Below are positions 14,283-23,016 of a DNA stretch of 35,343 bases, in pieces. Below the pieces are notes generated by a model. That model made no database searches, had not been told where the DNA came from, and saw only the letters and a program-made list of their open reading frames with translations. This DNA is from Deltaproteobacteria bacterium (GTDB lineage Bacteria; Myxococcota_A; UBA796; UBA9615): NCBI GenBank assembly GCA_023954745.1, contig JAGSHC010000038.1, positions 1-35,343 of the forward strand. Direction: 5' to 3'. The stretch's first letter is position 1. Each line of letters opens with the position of its first letter. A program made the translations under genes and the position numbers.

Positions 14283-16037
14283 ATGAGCGAGCCCTGGGAG
14301 GAGGCGGCGCCCAATCGACGGGCTCTGATACTGCGCATTGTGTTTGCGGCGGCCATTCCGCTGCTTGCGCTTGCGCTGCCTTCGCCCGCTGAGGGGCCCG
14401 GGCCGATCACCGTCCTGCCGCCGCTCCTCGCCATCGCGCTCGCCTTCGCAACCCGCTCGACGGTGCTCCCGTTGTTCGGTGGGGTGTGGCTGGGCGCTGC
14501 GATGATCGCCTACCGCGACGGCGGCGGGTTCTTCAGCCCAGTCAAGGGGTTGGTCTCGGCCGTGGACCGATTCATCATCCGCACCGCCTTCTACGACCCA
14601 GGTGGCGCCTGGTTCAGCGGGGGAGGGGAGTGGAAGTCCTTCAACCTCTCGGTGATCGGCTTCGTGTTCGCCCTCGTCGGGATGGTGGCGTTGACGATTC
14701 GCGGGGGTGGCATGGCCGGCGTCGCCGAACGCTTCGTCGTGCTGGCGAAGTCCGCACGGGCCACGCGCATCACGACCTGGCTGTTGGGGCTGGTCATCTT
14801 CTTCGACGACTACGCGAACACCCTGATCGTCGGTGGGACGATGCGCCCCCTCACCGACCGCATGCGCGTCTCGCGAGAGAAGCTCGCCTGGCTCGTGGAC
14901 TCCACTGCGGCACCGGTGGCCGGTCTCTCGCTGCTCTCGACATGGGTCGCCTACGAGGTCTCGCAGTTCGCGCCACAGCTCCCACCCGAGCTCTTCCCAG
15001 GTGGAGAGAGCGCTGGCTACAACGTCTTCATCCAGACCCTGCCGTACCGCTTCTACTGCCTCCTGACCCTCTTCTTCGTAGGCGCCATGAGCTTCATGAG
15101 TCGCGACTACGGGCCGATGCTGGCCGCGGAACGCCGGGCGCGCTCGACGGGAGCGGTCTTCCGTCCGGGCAGTCGCCCCATGTCCGGCGATGATGAGGCG
15201 GCGCAACCCAAGGACGACATCCCGCACCGAGCCCACGTGGCCTTCGTGCCTGTGTCCGTCACGCTGCTCTCCATCGCGGTGCTGTTCTTCGTGGATGCCC
15301 GGGGCGCGCTGGGCGAGGCGATGCCCACGACCCTGTCGATGGCCTCGGTGCGGGCGGTGCTGGGCGCGGTCGAGAACAACACGCTCATGCTGTTCTATGG
15401 CTCGGCCATTGGGCTGGCCGTCGCCCTGGCCCTGACAGTCGGGGAGAAGCTCCTGACCCCGAGGGAGGCCGCGTCCGCAGCCTCGTCGGGCACCAGAGCG
15501 ATGTTTCTGGCGGTGACGATTCTCGTCCTGGCCTGGGCCATGAGCGAGGTCTGCGGAGCCCTGGGGACCCGGGACTACATGACCTCGATGGCGCCGCTGA
15601 TCCCGCCGGTGATGCTGCCGGCCGGGCTGTTCGTGCTCGGATGCCTCATCGCGTTCGCCACGGGCTCATCGTGGTCGACCATGGGGATCCTGCTCCCGAT
15701 CGTCGTCGGTCTCGCGGCCGAGGTCGGCGCGGGGACGACCCTCGGAGCGACCGGAATGGTCATCGTCACCATCGGCGCAGTGCTCGACGGCTCCATCTTC
15801 GGCGACCACTGCTCGCCGATCTCGGACACCACCATCTTGTCGTCCACTGCGGCCGGCTCGGATCACATGGACCACGTGCGCACCCAGGCGCCCTATGCCC
15901 TGACGGTGTGCGCCGTCGCGCTACTCATCGGATACCTGCCCGCTGCGGCTGGGGTGTCCGTCTGGCTGCTCCTTCCCGCGGGGGCCGCCGCGCTGGTGCT
16001 CATCGCGCGCGTGTTCGGCCGGCGTCTGCACGATTGA
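14283..16037 (+). CDS. NhaC-family Na+/H+ antiporter
   Basis: 584 residues with at least ten hydrophobic segments. The family core is clear: FFDDYANTLIVGG (173-185), then MRPLTDRMRVSREKLAWLVDSTAAPVAGL, a stretch shared by NhaC-type antiporters. A second half repeats the hydrophobic pattern with GSSWSTMGILLPI and GSIFGDHCSPISDTT, the conserved substrate-site loop. It exchanges Na+ (or an organic substrate, as some relatives do) for protons across the inner membrane. A hydrophilic loop near residues 285-325 is cytoplasmic or periplasmic. Its stop overlaps the next gene's TTG as TTGA, so the three genes to 18402 form one operon. Confidence 0.88.
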   Translation: MSEPWEEAAPNRRALILRIVFAAAIPLLALALPSPAEGPGPITVLPPLLAIALAFATRSTVLPLFGGVWLGAAMIAYRDGGGFFSPVKGLVSAVDRFIIRTAFYDPGGAWFSGGGEWKSFNLSVIGFVFALVGMVALTIRGGGMAGVAERFVVLAKSARATRITTWLLGLVIFFDDYANTLIVGGTMRPLTDRMRVSREKLAWLVDSTAAPVAGLSLLSTWVAYEVSQFAPQLPPELFPGGESAGYNVFIQTLPYRFYCLLTLFFVGAMSFMSRDYGPMLAAERRARSTGAVFRPGSRPMSGDDEAAQPKDDIPHRAHVAFVPVSVTLLSIAVLFFVDARGALGEAMPTTLSMASVRAVLGAVENNTLMLFYGSAIGLAVALALTVGEKLLTPREAASAASSGTRAMFLAVTILVLAWAMSEVCGALGTRDYMTSMAPLIPPVMLPAGLFVLGCLIAFATGSSWSTMGILLPIVVGLAAEVGAGTTLGATGMVIVTIGAVLDGSIFGDHCSPISDTTILSSTAAGSDHMDHVRTQAPYALTVCAVALLIGYLPAAAGVSVWLLLPAGAAALVLIARVFGRRLHD

Positions 16038-17230
16038 GTCGAGGGAAGAGCCCGCCGCCGCGCGTGGGGGTCGCCGCCCTGGCACTCGGCCTGGCCACGG
16101 TGACCGCCACGGCACTGGTGCCGGGGTTGCAGTCGCTCGTGGGCCCCGAGGAGACCGGGGGAGTGGACCTCGCACACCGTGTGGCGGAGGCGACGGTCCT
16201 GTGGGGAGGCGCGTCCCCTTACGGGAACGGCCCGGCGGGTGGCAACGCGGTGTATCCACCGGCCTCCTATGTGCTGTTGGGCCCCCTCCTGCTGGTGCCG
16301 TACGGGCTGCTCAAGTGGCTCTGGGCCGGCTCCATCGTCCTCCTCCTGGGGGGCCTCGGGTGGGGAGCGACCCGCGTCGCGGAGGTGACCAGGCCTGAGC
16401 AACTGGCCCTCGTAGGTCTTCTGCCGGCCAGCATCGCCGGGGTCGCATACGGGACCCAGAACGGGCAGATCCACGTGCACGTCGTGGCGGCCCTCCTCGG
16501 GGGGATGGCCCTGCTGCTTCGGAGTCGACCCGACGCGCGGTCGGACCTCCTGGGCTCGCTGCTGCTCCTGGCAGCCCTCATCAAGCCCACGGTGGCTGGC
16601 CCGGCGACCCTCCTGCTCCTGGCGCGGCGGGACCGATGGCGTGTCCTGGCGAGGGTGGGTGTCGCCTACCTCGCGCTGACCGCAGTGGGCTGCGCTCTCG
16701 CTGGGGGGGGGATGGGTGTCTTGTCGGACTGGCTCTTCCGGGCCCAGGGGGGGGCGGACTACGGAGCGGGAGGAAGCTACGGCAACGCGCACGCGTGGAG
16801 CGCGATGGTGGGCCTGACTGATCTGAACGCAGCGACCACCGTGGTGATTCTGGTCGGCTTCCTCACCTTTGCGCTGGGGCGGAGCGCGGGACATGCCATC
16901 GACGGGACCCGTTGGGCGGGGGTGGCTCTTGCCGCGCTGGTCGCGCGGGTCGCCGTCTACCACCAGGGCTACGACGACACCTTGCTCATAGCCTTGCAGT
17001 TTGGCCTTCTGGCCATCGTGGCCCGGCGAGGAGTGCGGAGCCTCGCCGGCGGGGTGTTGGCGGCTCTCGTGCTTGTTCAGCTCCCAGGCCGGGGCTGGGT
17101 AGGGCTCGGCGGGGCGATGCCCAACCCCCTCGAGGTAGCCCGTGTGGTCGTGTGGGCGGCCGGGGCTGCGCTGTGTACGAAGGCCCTCGCCGACAGCGGT
17201 ACCCTGGGGTCCGAGGAGGCGGGTGGATGA
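16034..17230 (+). CDS. GT87-like integral membrane glycosyltransferase (copy 1)
   Basis: TTG at 16034 overlaps the antiporter stop (TTGA). A GTG at 16064 is an alternative with no better ribosome site. About 398 residues and 9-10 membrane segments. NAVYPPASYVLLGPLLL is the hallmark of GT87/DUF2029 polyprenyl-phosphate-sugar-dependent transferases, with the first luminal Asp in GGVDLAHRVAE. NGQIHV, ALIKPT and YHQGYDDTLL are the later family motifs. Members move mannose or related sugars from a lipid carrier to glycans on the outer face of the inner membrane. Together with its paralog downstream it suggests a two-step or two-linkage glycan assembly; the acceptor is unknown. Confidence 0.8.
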   Translation: MSRGKSPPPRVGVAALALGLATVTATALVPGLQSLVGPEETGGVDLAHRVAEATVLWGGASPYGNGPAGGNAVYPPASYVLLGPLLLVPYGLLKWLWAGSIVLLLGGLGWGATRVAEVTRPEQLALVGLLPASIAGVAYGTQNGQIHVHVVAALLGGMALLLRSRPDARSDLLGSLLLLAALIKPTVAGPATLLLLARRDRWRVLARVGVAYLALTAVGCALAGGGMGVLSDWLFRAQGGADYGAGGSYGNAHAWSAMVGLTDLNAATTVVILVGFLTFALGRSAGHAIDGTRWAGVALAALVARVAVYHQGYDDTLLIALQFGLLAIVARRGVRSLAGGVLAALVLVQLPGRGWVGLGGAMPNPLEVARVVVWAAGAALCTKALADSGTLGSEEAGG

Positions 17231-18402
17231 CCCAGCGGCGAGCCATCGATGGACTGCTGTTCGTGCTCGCACTGGGCTTTGCGATCCTGGTCGTGCCCGA
17301 CGTGTTCGATGGTCTGGAGACCCTGTGGAGCGGGGCGGGCACCATCTCGGGCATCGATCTGCGCATGCGGGTCAAGGAGGTCGGGGGCTGGTTCGCCGGT
17401 GCGCCCGTCTATCGGACCGACGCGAACGCGGTCTATCCCCCGGCCGGGTATCTGGTCATTGGGGCCCTTACGGGTGGCGCGGACTTCGAGCGCGCGCGTG
17501 CGCTCTGGGCCGTACAGAGCGTGCTCCTTCTGATCCTGGCGTCGGTGGGCGTGATGTTCGCCACGCGGTCAGAGGGAATCGCGCGCCGCGCGACGGCCCT
17601 CCTGGTGGTGCCGGGCGTCGCGGCGATCGCCCCCGGAGTCGCCAATGGGCAGGTGCATCTCCTCACGGTCGTCGCCGGGGTCGCCGGAGCGCTGCTCCTC
17701 GCACGCCGCGAAGGCTCGTGGGCCACGGACATCGCAGGTGCGCTCTTGATGGTCATCTGCCTGGCCAAGCCCACCAACGCCTCTGCGTTCTTCCTCGCTG
17801 GGTGTCTGCTCTCGGGGCGCTGGCGGCCCGCACTGCTCAGCGTCGGGCTCTACGGTCTCGCGACGGTCGTGGCCCTGACGTTCGCCACCGAGACCTGGCT
17901 CGTCACCCTCAGTCGTTGGGTCGACCGGGCGGTGTCCGGGGCCGAGTACGGGGCCTACGAGGGAGGTTCCACCAACGCGCACACCTTCCTCGTCAAGGTG
18001 GGGATCCGCCAATACTCGACGCTCATCACCGTGGGGCTGCTGGGCCTCTTCGGTGAGTGGGCCTCCCGACGACGGACCGCTGACCCTTGGGTGGTGCTCG
18101 GGGTTGGGGGGCTCGTGGCGCGGCTGTGCGTATATCACCGGTCGTACGACGACGTCCTCGTGGTCCCGGCCCTCATCGCGCTCCTCCGGCTGGTCTGGGG
18201 GGGGAGGGAGGACGCGCCGGCGTGGGTGCGCCACGGCGCTGTCGCGGTCACCGTGGTGGCCTTCGTGGTCATCGGCTTGCCCGAACGCGTGCTCCCGAGC
18301 ACCCAGGCGTTCGAGATACTGCAGACCGCTGGGTGGCTGGCGATGCTTGTGTTTCTGTGGGCGGCGTCTACGCACACCGAGTCCAACGGGGACCACGCGT
18401 AG
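17227..18402 (+). CDS. GT87-like integral membrane glycosyltransferase (copy 2)
   Basis: 391 residues; ATG 17227 overlaps the upstream stop as ATGA. Paralogous to its neighbour over the full length: NAVYPPAGYLVIGALT, NGQVHLLTVVAG, CLAKPTNAS, GAYEGGSTNAHTF and YHRSYDDVLVVPAL line up with the copy-1 motifs in the same order. GIDLRMRVKEV carries the expected acidic residue of the first luminal loop. Divergence between the copies is high, so the tandem duplication is old and the two probably differ in acceptor or linkage. The next gene, a UDP-xylose synthase, starts 45 nt later under its own box, so a joint role in glycan synthesis is plausible but not shown. Confidence 0.82.
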   Translation: MTQRRAIDGLLFVLALGFAILVVPDVFDGLETLWSGAGTISGIDLRMRVKEVGGWFAGAPVYRTDANAVYPPAGYLVIGALTGGADFERARALWAVQSVLLLILASVGVMFATRSEGIARRATALLVVPGVAAIAPGVANGQVHLLTVVAGVAGALLLARREGSWATDIAGALLMVICLAKPTNASAFFLAGCLLSGRWRPALLSVGLYGLATVVALTFATETWLVTLSRWVDRAVSGAEYGAYEGGSTNAHTFLVKVGIRQYSTLITVGLLGLFGEWASRRRTADPWVVLGVGGLVARLCVYHRSYDDVLVVPALIALLRLVWGGREDAPAWVRHGAVAVTVVAFVVIGLPERVLPSTQAFEILQTAGWLAMLVFLWAASTHTESNGDHA

Positions 18403-18434
18403 CGCATCGCGCCTCATTTCAGCGAGAAGCCGTT

Positions 18435-18440
18435 TAGACT
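18435..18440 (+). promoter_or_regulatory. -10-like box TAGACT for the UDP-xylose synthase gene
   Basis: Ends 7 nt before the ATG at 18448; no Shine-Dalgarno. Confidence 0.45.
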
Positions 18441-18447
18441 CCGCCTC

Positions 18448-19419
18448 ATGCGGATTCTGGTTACCGGCGGCGCTGGCTTCATCGGCTCACATCTGTGCGA
18501 GCGGCTCCTCGCCGACGGGCACGAGGTGATGTGCCTCGACAACTTCTACACCGGCCGACGAGCCAACATCGCGCGGCTGTTGTCGAACACCGACTTCGAG
18601 GTGATCAGGCACGACGTCACTCAGTCGATCCTCCTCGAGCCCGACCGGATCTTCCACCTCGCGTGCCCGGCCTCTCCGGTGCACTACCAGTGGAACCCCG
18701 TGAAGACGGTGAAGACCAACGTCATGGGCACCATCAACATGCTGGGCCTCGCGAAGCGAGTGAAGGCTCGGCTGCTGCATGCAAGCACGTCGGAGGTCTA
18801 CGGCGACCCCGAGGTGCATCCGCAGCGCGAGGACTACTGGGGAAACGTCAACCCCATCGGTCCGCGGTCTTGTTACGACGAGGGCAAGCGGGTCGCTGAG
18901 ACGCTTTGCTTCGACTATCACCGGCAGAACGGCGTCGACATCCGGGTCGTGCGGATCTTCAACACCTATGGCCCCCGCATGCTCATGAACGACGGGAGGG
19001 TCGTGTCCAACTTCGTGGTGCAGGCGCTGCGCGGCGAAGACATCACGCTGTACGGGGACGGCAGTCAGACTCGCTCGTTCTGCTACGTCGACGATCTCAT
19101 CGAGGCCATGGTGCGGATGATGAACAACGACGAGCACATCGGGCCCGTCAACCTGGGGAACCCTGGGGAGTTCACCATCCTGCAGCTCGCCCAGCTGGTG
19201 GTGGAGCTCACGGGCTCCTCGAGCAACCTCGTGCGCCGCCCCCTGCCCAAGGACGACCCGACCCGTCGCCGCCCCGACATCACGCGAGCGCGCGAGTGGC
19301 TGGGGTGGGAGCCCACCGTCCAGCTCCGTGAGGGGCTCGGGCGGACCATCGATTACTTCGAGCAGCTACTTCGCGACGGCGAGCCAGAGCGCGTGAAGAT
19401 GCGGACCGGCGGCCCCTGA
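18448..19419 (+). CDS. uxs: UDP-glucuronate decarboxylase (UDP-xylose synthase)
   Basis: 323 residues, an extended-SDR enzyme that oxidises, decarboxylates and re-reduces UDP-glucuronate to UDP-xylose. The Rossmann motif GGAGFIGSH is at 7-15 and the catalytic pair Tyr143/Lys147 lies in SCYDEGKR. The UXS-specific signature [18 protein letters not shown] (70-87) is intact, as are STSEVYGDP and the [10 protein letters not shown] loop. Length is that of soluble UXS. It is followed by the UDP-glucose dehydrogenase that makes its substrate, 103 nt downstream. Confidence 0.93.
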   Translation: MRILVTGGAGFIGSHLCERLLADGHEVMCLDNFYTGRRANIARLLSNTDFEVIRHDVTQSILLEPDRIFHLACPASPVHYQWNPVKTVKTNVMGTINMLGLAKRVKARLLHASTSEVYGDPEVHPQREDYWGNVNPIGPRSCYDEGKRVAETLCFDYHRQNGVDIRVVRIFNTYGPRMLMNDGRVVSNFVVQALRGEDITLYGDGSQTRSFCYVDDLIEAMVRMMNNDEHIGPVNLGNPGEFTILQLAQLVVELTGSSSNLVRRPLPKDDPTRRRPDITRAREWLGWEPTVQLREGLGRTIDYFEQLLRDGEPERVKMRTGGP

Positions 19420-19468
19420 GGCGGTGCCCCTCCTGGGGGGACCCTGGCGAGGGGTGGGCCCTGCCGGG

Positions 19469-19474
19469 TAAGGT
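19469..19474 (+). promoter_or_regulatory. -10-like box TAAGGT for the UDP-glucose dehydrogenase gene
   Basis: In the 103 nt gap after uxs, with a leader of about 40 nt containing GGAGA before the ATG at 19523. It suggests the gene has its own promoter even though it works in the same pathway as uxs. Confidence 0.35.
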
Positions 19475-19522
19475 CCGCGCCCGCGCGGCAACGAACTCCC
19501 CGCCGCGCCGTGTGGAGACAGC

Positions 19523-20848
19523 ATGCGTTTGACCGTGGTGGGTACCGGCTATGTGGGCCTGGTGAGCGGAACGTGCCTTGCCAACACCGGCAATGACGTC
19601 GCGTGTCTGGACATCGACGAGCGCAAGATCGCTCGCCTGCTCGAGGGCATCTCGCCCATCTACGAGCCTGGCCTCGATGAACTCATTGCCCGCAACGTCA
19701 AGGCGGGACGCCTCAACTTCACGACGGACAAGGCCGCCGCCTATGCGGGGGCCGACGCCATCTTCATCTGCGTCGGGACTCCGAGCGACGACCGCGGCCG
19801 GGCGGACCTCAAGTTCGTGCTCGCCGTGGCGGACGACGTGGGGGTTGCCATCGAGGAAGGGGAGTACGGACCGGACGGCCCGATGGTCATCGTGAAGAGC
19901 ACGGTGCCCGTGGGAACGAACAAGAAGGTCCGCGCGGTCATCGAGGGGCGCACCAGCAAGCCGTTCCGCATGGCGAGCAACCCCGAGTTCCTCAAGGAGG
20001 GGGACGCGATCCTCGACTTCAACAAGCCTGACCGCGTGGTCGTGGGCGTCGAGGATGAGCTCACCGCGGCCCAGATGCGTGAGCTGTACGAGCCCTACGT
20101 GCGCCAGGGGAACCCCATCCAGACCATGGATATCCCGTCCGCCGAGATGGTCAAGTACGCCTCCAACTGCATGCTCGCCACGAAGATCTCGTTCATCAAC
20201 GAGATGGCGAACCTGTGTGAGGTGTACGGCGCGGACATCGATGAGGTCCGGCGCGGCATGAGCTCCGACCGGCGCATCGGAAAGCACTTCCTCTACCCGG
20301 GGCTCGGCTATGGCGGGTCCTGTTTTCCCAAGGACGTCCTGGCCGTGATGTCCATGGGCGAGGACTCCTCGACGCCCACCGACTTGCTGGACTCGGTCCA
20401 CGCGGTGAACCAGGCGCAGCGCCAGGCGTTCATTCGCAAGGTGCAGCGAGGACTGGGAGAGGTCGAAGGCAAGCGCATCGCCGTGTGGGGCATCGCGTTC
20501 AAGCCCGGTACTGACGACATCCGCGAGGCCCCGTCCATCACCGTGATGGACTGGCTGCTCGAGCAGGGTGCCAGCGTGGTGGCCTTCGACCCCGTGGCCC
20601 ACGAGACGGCGGGCCCGGTCTACGGCGACCGCATCACCTTCGCTGCCAACGCCCTGGAGGCCCTCGAGGGCGCGGACGCGCTCATCATCCACACCGAGTG
20701 GAACGAGTTCCGGCACCCGGACTTCAAGGCGATGAAGCGCAAGCTCAAGACCCCCACCATCTTCGACGGGCGCAACATCTACCGCCCCGAGCAGATGCGG
20801 GCGCTGGGCTTCTCGTATTACTCAGTGGGTCGCGCCGACGTCGCCTGA
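19523..20848 (+). CDS. ugd: UDP-glucose 6-dehydrogenase
   Basis: 441 residues, with GGAGA 6 nt before the ATG. The N-terminal NAD-binding domain (VVGTGYVGLVSG, 5-16) is followed by the helical linker with Lys211/Asn215 and the catalytic thiol Cys267 in GYGGSCFPKD. The C-terminal UDP-binding domain runs from about 305 (IAVWGIAFKPGTDDIREAPS). The enzyme oxidises UDP-glucose twice with NAD+ to UDP-glucuronate. With uxs it supplies both UDP-glucuronate and UDP-xylose for envelope or exopolysaccharide synthesis. It converges on the lipoprotein gene ending at 20864, with only 15 nt between. Confidence 0.95.
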   Translation: MRLTVVGTGYVGLVSGTCLANTGNDVACLDIDERKIARLLEGISPIYEPGLDELIARNVKAGRLNFTTDKAAAYAGADAIFICVGTPSDDRGRADLKFVLAVADDVGVAIEEGEYGPDGPMVIVKSTVPVGTNKKVRAVIEGRTSKPFRMASNPEFLKEGDAILDFNKPDRVVVGVEDELTAAQMRELYEPYVRQGNPIQTMDIPSAEMVKYASNCMLATKISFINEMANLCEVYGADIDEVRRGMSSDRRIGKHFLYPGLGYGGSCFPKDVLAVMSMGEDSSTPTDLLDSVHAVNQAQRQAFIRKVQRGLGEVEGKRIAVWGIAFKPGTDDIREAPSITVMDWLLEQGASVVAFDPVAHETAGPVYGDRITFAANALEALEGADALIIHTEWNEFRHPDFKAMKRKLKTPTIFDGRNIYRPEQMRALGFSYYSVGRADVA

Positions 20849-20863
20849 GCGGGTCGGGCACGG

Positions 20864-21700
20864 CTACTCGAAGACGAAGGCGCTGACTGCCTCGAAGGTG
20901 AGCACCACCGACAGCTGAGTGCAGCTGCCGAAGCCCGTGGGCCCCAGGTCGGCGTTTGCGTCGAGCAGTGGGCCGATGAGCTGAGGAATCTGGTCGCCGA
21001 TGCCGTCGAGGGCGGCGACGTTCTCCTCCAACTCCAGCACCGAGAGTGCACCGGAGATGACGCCGGTCATGCGGCCCGACTCGTCCCGCACGCCCTCCAC
21101 CATGCCCTCGAAGAGCGTGATGTCGATGAACTCGTCGAACACGTTCAGCGGCAAGCGGAGCTGCAGTCCCTCACCGAACAAGCGCGTTCCATCAAAGCTG
21201 GCGCAGGGCACGTTGGCCGACGGCGCCTCCGCGTTCCGCTCGAAGGTCTGCCCCGGCAGGACCTCGCCGTCGCCGCCGATCCGCACCGGTCCCAGCGCGC
21301 GCCCCACGGTGAGGTCCACGCACTCGGTCTCGGTGTCGGCGTTCATCTCCATGAGGAGGAGGAGCTCCCCGGAGAGCACTGAGTTCTGGATGAGGTCCTC
21401 GAGGGGGCCCGCTCCTGCCAGCTCCAGGGCGGGGAGCAGCCCAGCGAAGGAGTTGTCGATGCCCGGCAGCCCGGTCTCCACGTGGACGAGGTCCGCGATG
21501 CCGCAGCCTTCGATGTCCACGCTGTCGGAGACGCGTCCGTCCAGGTCGAAGCCCAGGGACTGCCCCTCAGGCTCCTCTCGGCCAAAGCCCAGGTGGCTCA
21601 CCACGGCGACGTCCGGTGCCGGTGCCTCGGGGGCGGGCTCCTCGCTCGGGCAGGCCGCCAGGAGCGGCAACCACGCGAGAGCCCAGGAGGATGCCCTCAT
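20864..21700 (-). CDS. uncharacterised lipoprotein of the DUF1592/DUF1552 operon
   Basis: 278 residues; ATG 21700 overlaps the DUF1552 stop as ATGA. Signal with lipobox LAAC (Cys17), then a Glu/Pro/Ala spacer. The rest is acidic and strand-rich with four widely spaced Cys residues (EGCGIAD, TECVDL, VPCASFD, GSCTQL), possibly two disulfides. No family recognised. Tight coupling to the two upstream genes suggests it works with them at the cell envelope. Confidence 0.75.
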   Translation of the reverse strand: MRASSWALAWLPLLAACPSEEPAPEAPAPDVAVVSHLGFGREEPEGQSLGFDLDGRVSDSVDIEGCGIADLVHVETGLPGIDNSFAGLLPALELAGAGPLEDLIQNSVLSGELLLLMEMNADTETECVDLTVGRALGPVRIGGDGEVLPGQTFERNAEAPSANVPCASFDGTRLFGEGLQLRLPLNVFDEFIDITLFEGMVEGVRDESGRMTGVISGALSVLELEENVAALDGIGDQIPQLIGPLLDANADLGPTGFGSCTQLSVVLTFEAVSAFVFE

Positions 21701-23016
21701 CGCTCGATGGCTCCGAGGGACTCGGTCGCGGCCGTCTCGCCGTCGCCGAACTGCGGTGGGTTGAGACCCATCGCCCGCATCGCCGTCAGCATCACCTTGC
21801 TCGCGTTCTCGCGCGTGGTGCTGCGGTAGTGCACGTCCTGCTCCATGAAGCCGCAGGCCCCCCCGGCCAGGATGAGCGGGTACTCATCCAGAGCGTGGGT
21901 CCGTGCGAGGCTCACCCCGCTGGTGCCGAGCAGCAGCATGTTGTCGAGCATCGACCCGTCGCCTTCGGGGATGGCCTCGAGAGTGGAGATGAACGCCGAC
22001 AGCTCCCCCATGATCTGGAGGACGACCTGGTGCACGCCCTCCTGCGGCTCCGGCTCGTCGTGGGTGAGCCGGTGGTGCCCGTCGCCAATGCCCGGGTAGA
22101 CGTAGTTGTCCACGGGCCCCGTGTGGCAATAGCTCAGGACGCGCGTCTGATCGCACGCGAGGGCCATCGCCGCCAGCTCTCCCATGACCCGCCCGCGCTC
22201 GAGCACGTTGGGCAACTGGGCGTCGGTCCCAGGCTCCTCGGGGCGCACGCACGCCTCGAGATTCGGAGGGTCCTCCTCCATGCGTGCGAGCCGCAGCTCG
22301 AGGTCGCGGATACCGGACAGGTGCTGATCGAGGCGCGCCTTGTCGACGGTCCCCACTCGACTCTCCAGCTCGGCGGTCTGCTCCATGACCGCGTCGAGCA
22401 CGGAGCGCCGCAGGCCGATGCGGGGGTCGATGATGGGGTCCTCGCCGGGAGCCACGAACCCCTCGCCGAAGATCCGCTGGAAGAAGGCGATGGGCGATCC
22501 CTCGAACGGATTCCTGGAGTTCGGCCCGTTGAAGCTGACCCCGCCGCCCGGGCGGGTGCCAATCTCCAGCGAGCGGAAGCGGGTGGCGCCACCGATCTCC
22601 TGGGCGAGGATCTGGTCGATGGTGGGTCCCGAGAAGGTCCAGTCGCCCTCTTCGCCAAAGGGGTCACGCCCCGAGAGGATCCCGCCCGTACCAGTCCAGT
22701 GGGGGATGCGGTTCCCGAGGCGAACCTCCGTCCCCGTCACCAGGGCGAGGCGGTGCTTGACCGGAGCGAGGGGGAGAAGCTCCTCGCTGAGCTCCCAGGC
22801 GTCCCCGGAGCCCGCCGCCGCTGGTGTCCAGCGCTCGGGGATCATCCCGTTGCCCCAGAACCACAGACAGAAGCGTCGGGGGAGCACGCCACCGTCGGCC
22901 AGGGCGGTGCCGTTGGCGTTGAGCATCGCTTCGAGGGGAGGGAGCGCCACCGTGATTGCGGCTCCGCCAAGCAGGCCCTTGAGCACGGTGCGTCGGTCCA
23001 GCGAGTAGCGGGACAT
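21697..23016 (-). CDS. DUF1552 protein, Tat-exported
   Basis: 439 residues, ATG 23016 overlapping the upstream stop as TGATG. DRRTVLKGLLGGAA (7-20) is a Tat-type signal. The mature part follows DUF1552: a RRFCLWFWGNGMIPERWTP opening, LVTGTEVRLGNRIPHWTGTGGILSG, SIDQ-type GPTIDQILAQEIG, a long helical middle, and DNYVYPGIGDGHHRLTHDEP followed by LLLGTSGVSLARTHALDEYPLILAGG near the C-terminus. This fold is distantly alkaline-phosphatase/sulfatase-like (DUF1501 relatives), with His residues that may bind metal. It is nearly always paired with a DUF1592-type protein, as here. Biochemical role unknown. Confidence 0.85.
   Translation of the reverse strand: MSRYSLDRRTVLKGLLGGAAITVALPPLEAMLNANGTALADGGVLPRRFCLWFWGNGMIPERWTPAAAGSGDAWELSEELLPLAPVKHRLALVTGTEVRLGNRIPHWTGTGGILSGRDPFGEEGDWTFSGPTIDQILAQEIGGATRFRSLEIGTRPGGGVSFNGPNSRNPFEGSPIAFFQRIFGEGFVAPGEDPIIDPRIGLRRSVLDAVMEQTAELESRVGTVDKARLDQHLSGIRDLELRLARMEEDPPNLEACVRPEEPGTDAQLPNVLERGRVMGELAAMALACDQTRVLSYCHTGPVDNYVYPGIGDGHHRLTHDEPEPQEGVHQVVLQIMGELSAFISTLEAIPEGDGSMLDNMLLLGTSGVSLARTHALDEYPLILAGGACGFMEQDVHYRSTTRENASKVMLTAMRAMGLNPPQFGDGETAATESLGAIER

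Noticed and set aside
13446-15236. Minus-strand ORF of 596 codons opposite the TPR and antiporter genes
   Set aside because: It spans two clearly real plus-strand genes and has no recognisable domain.
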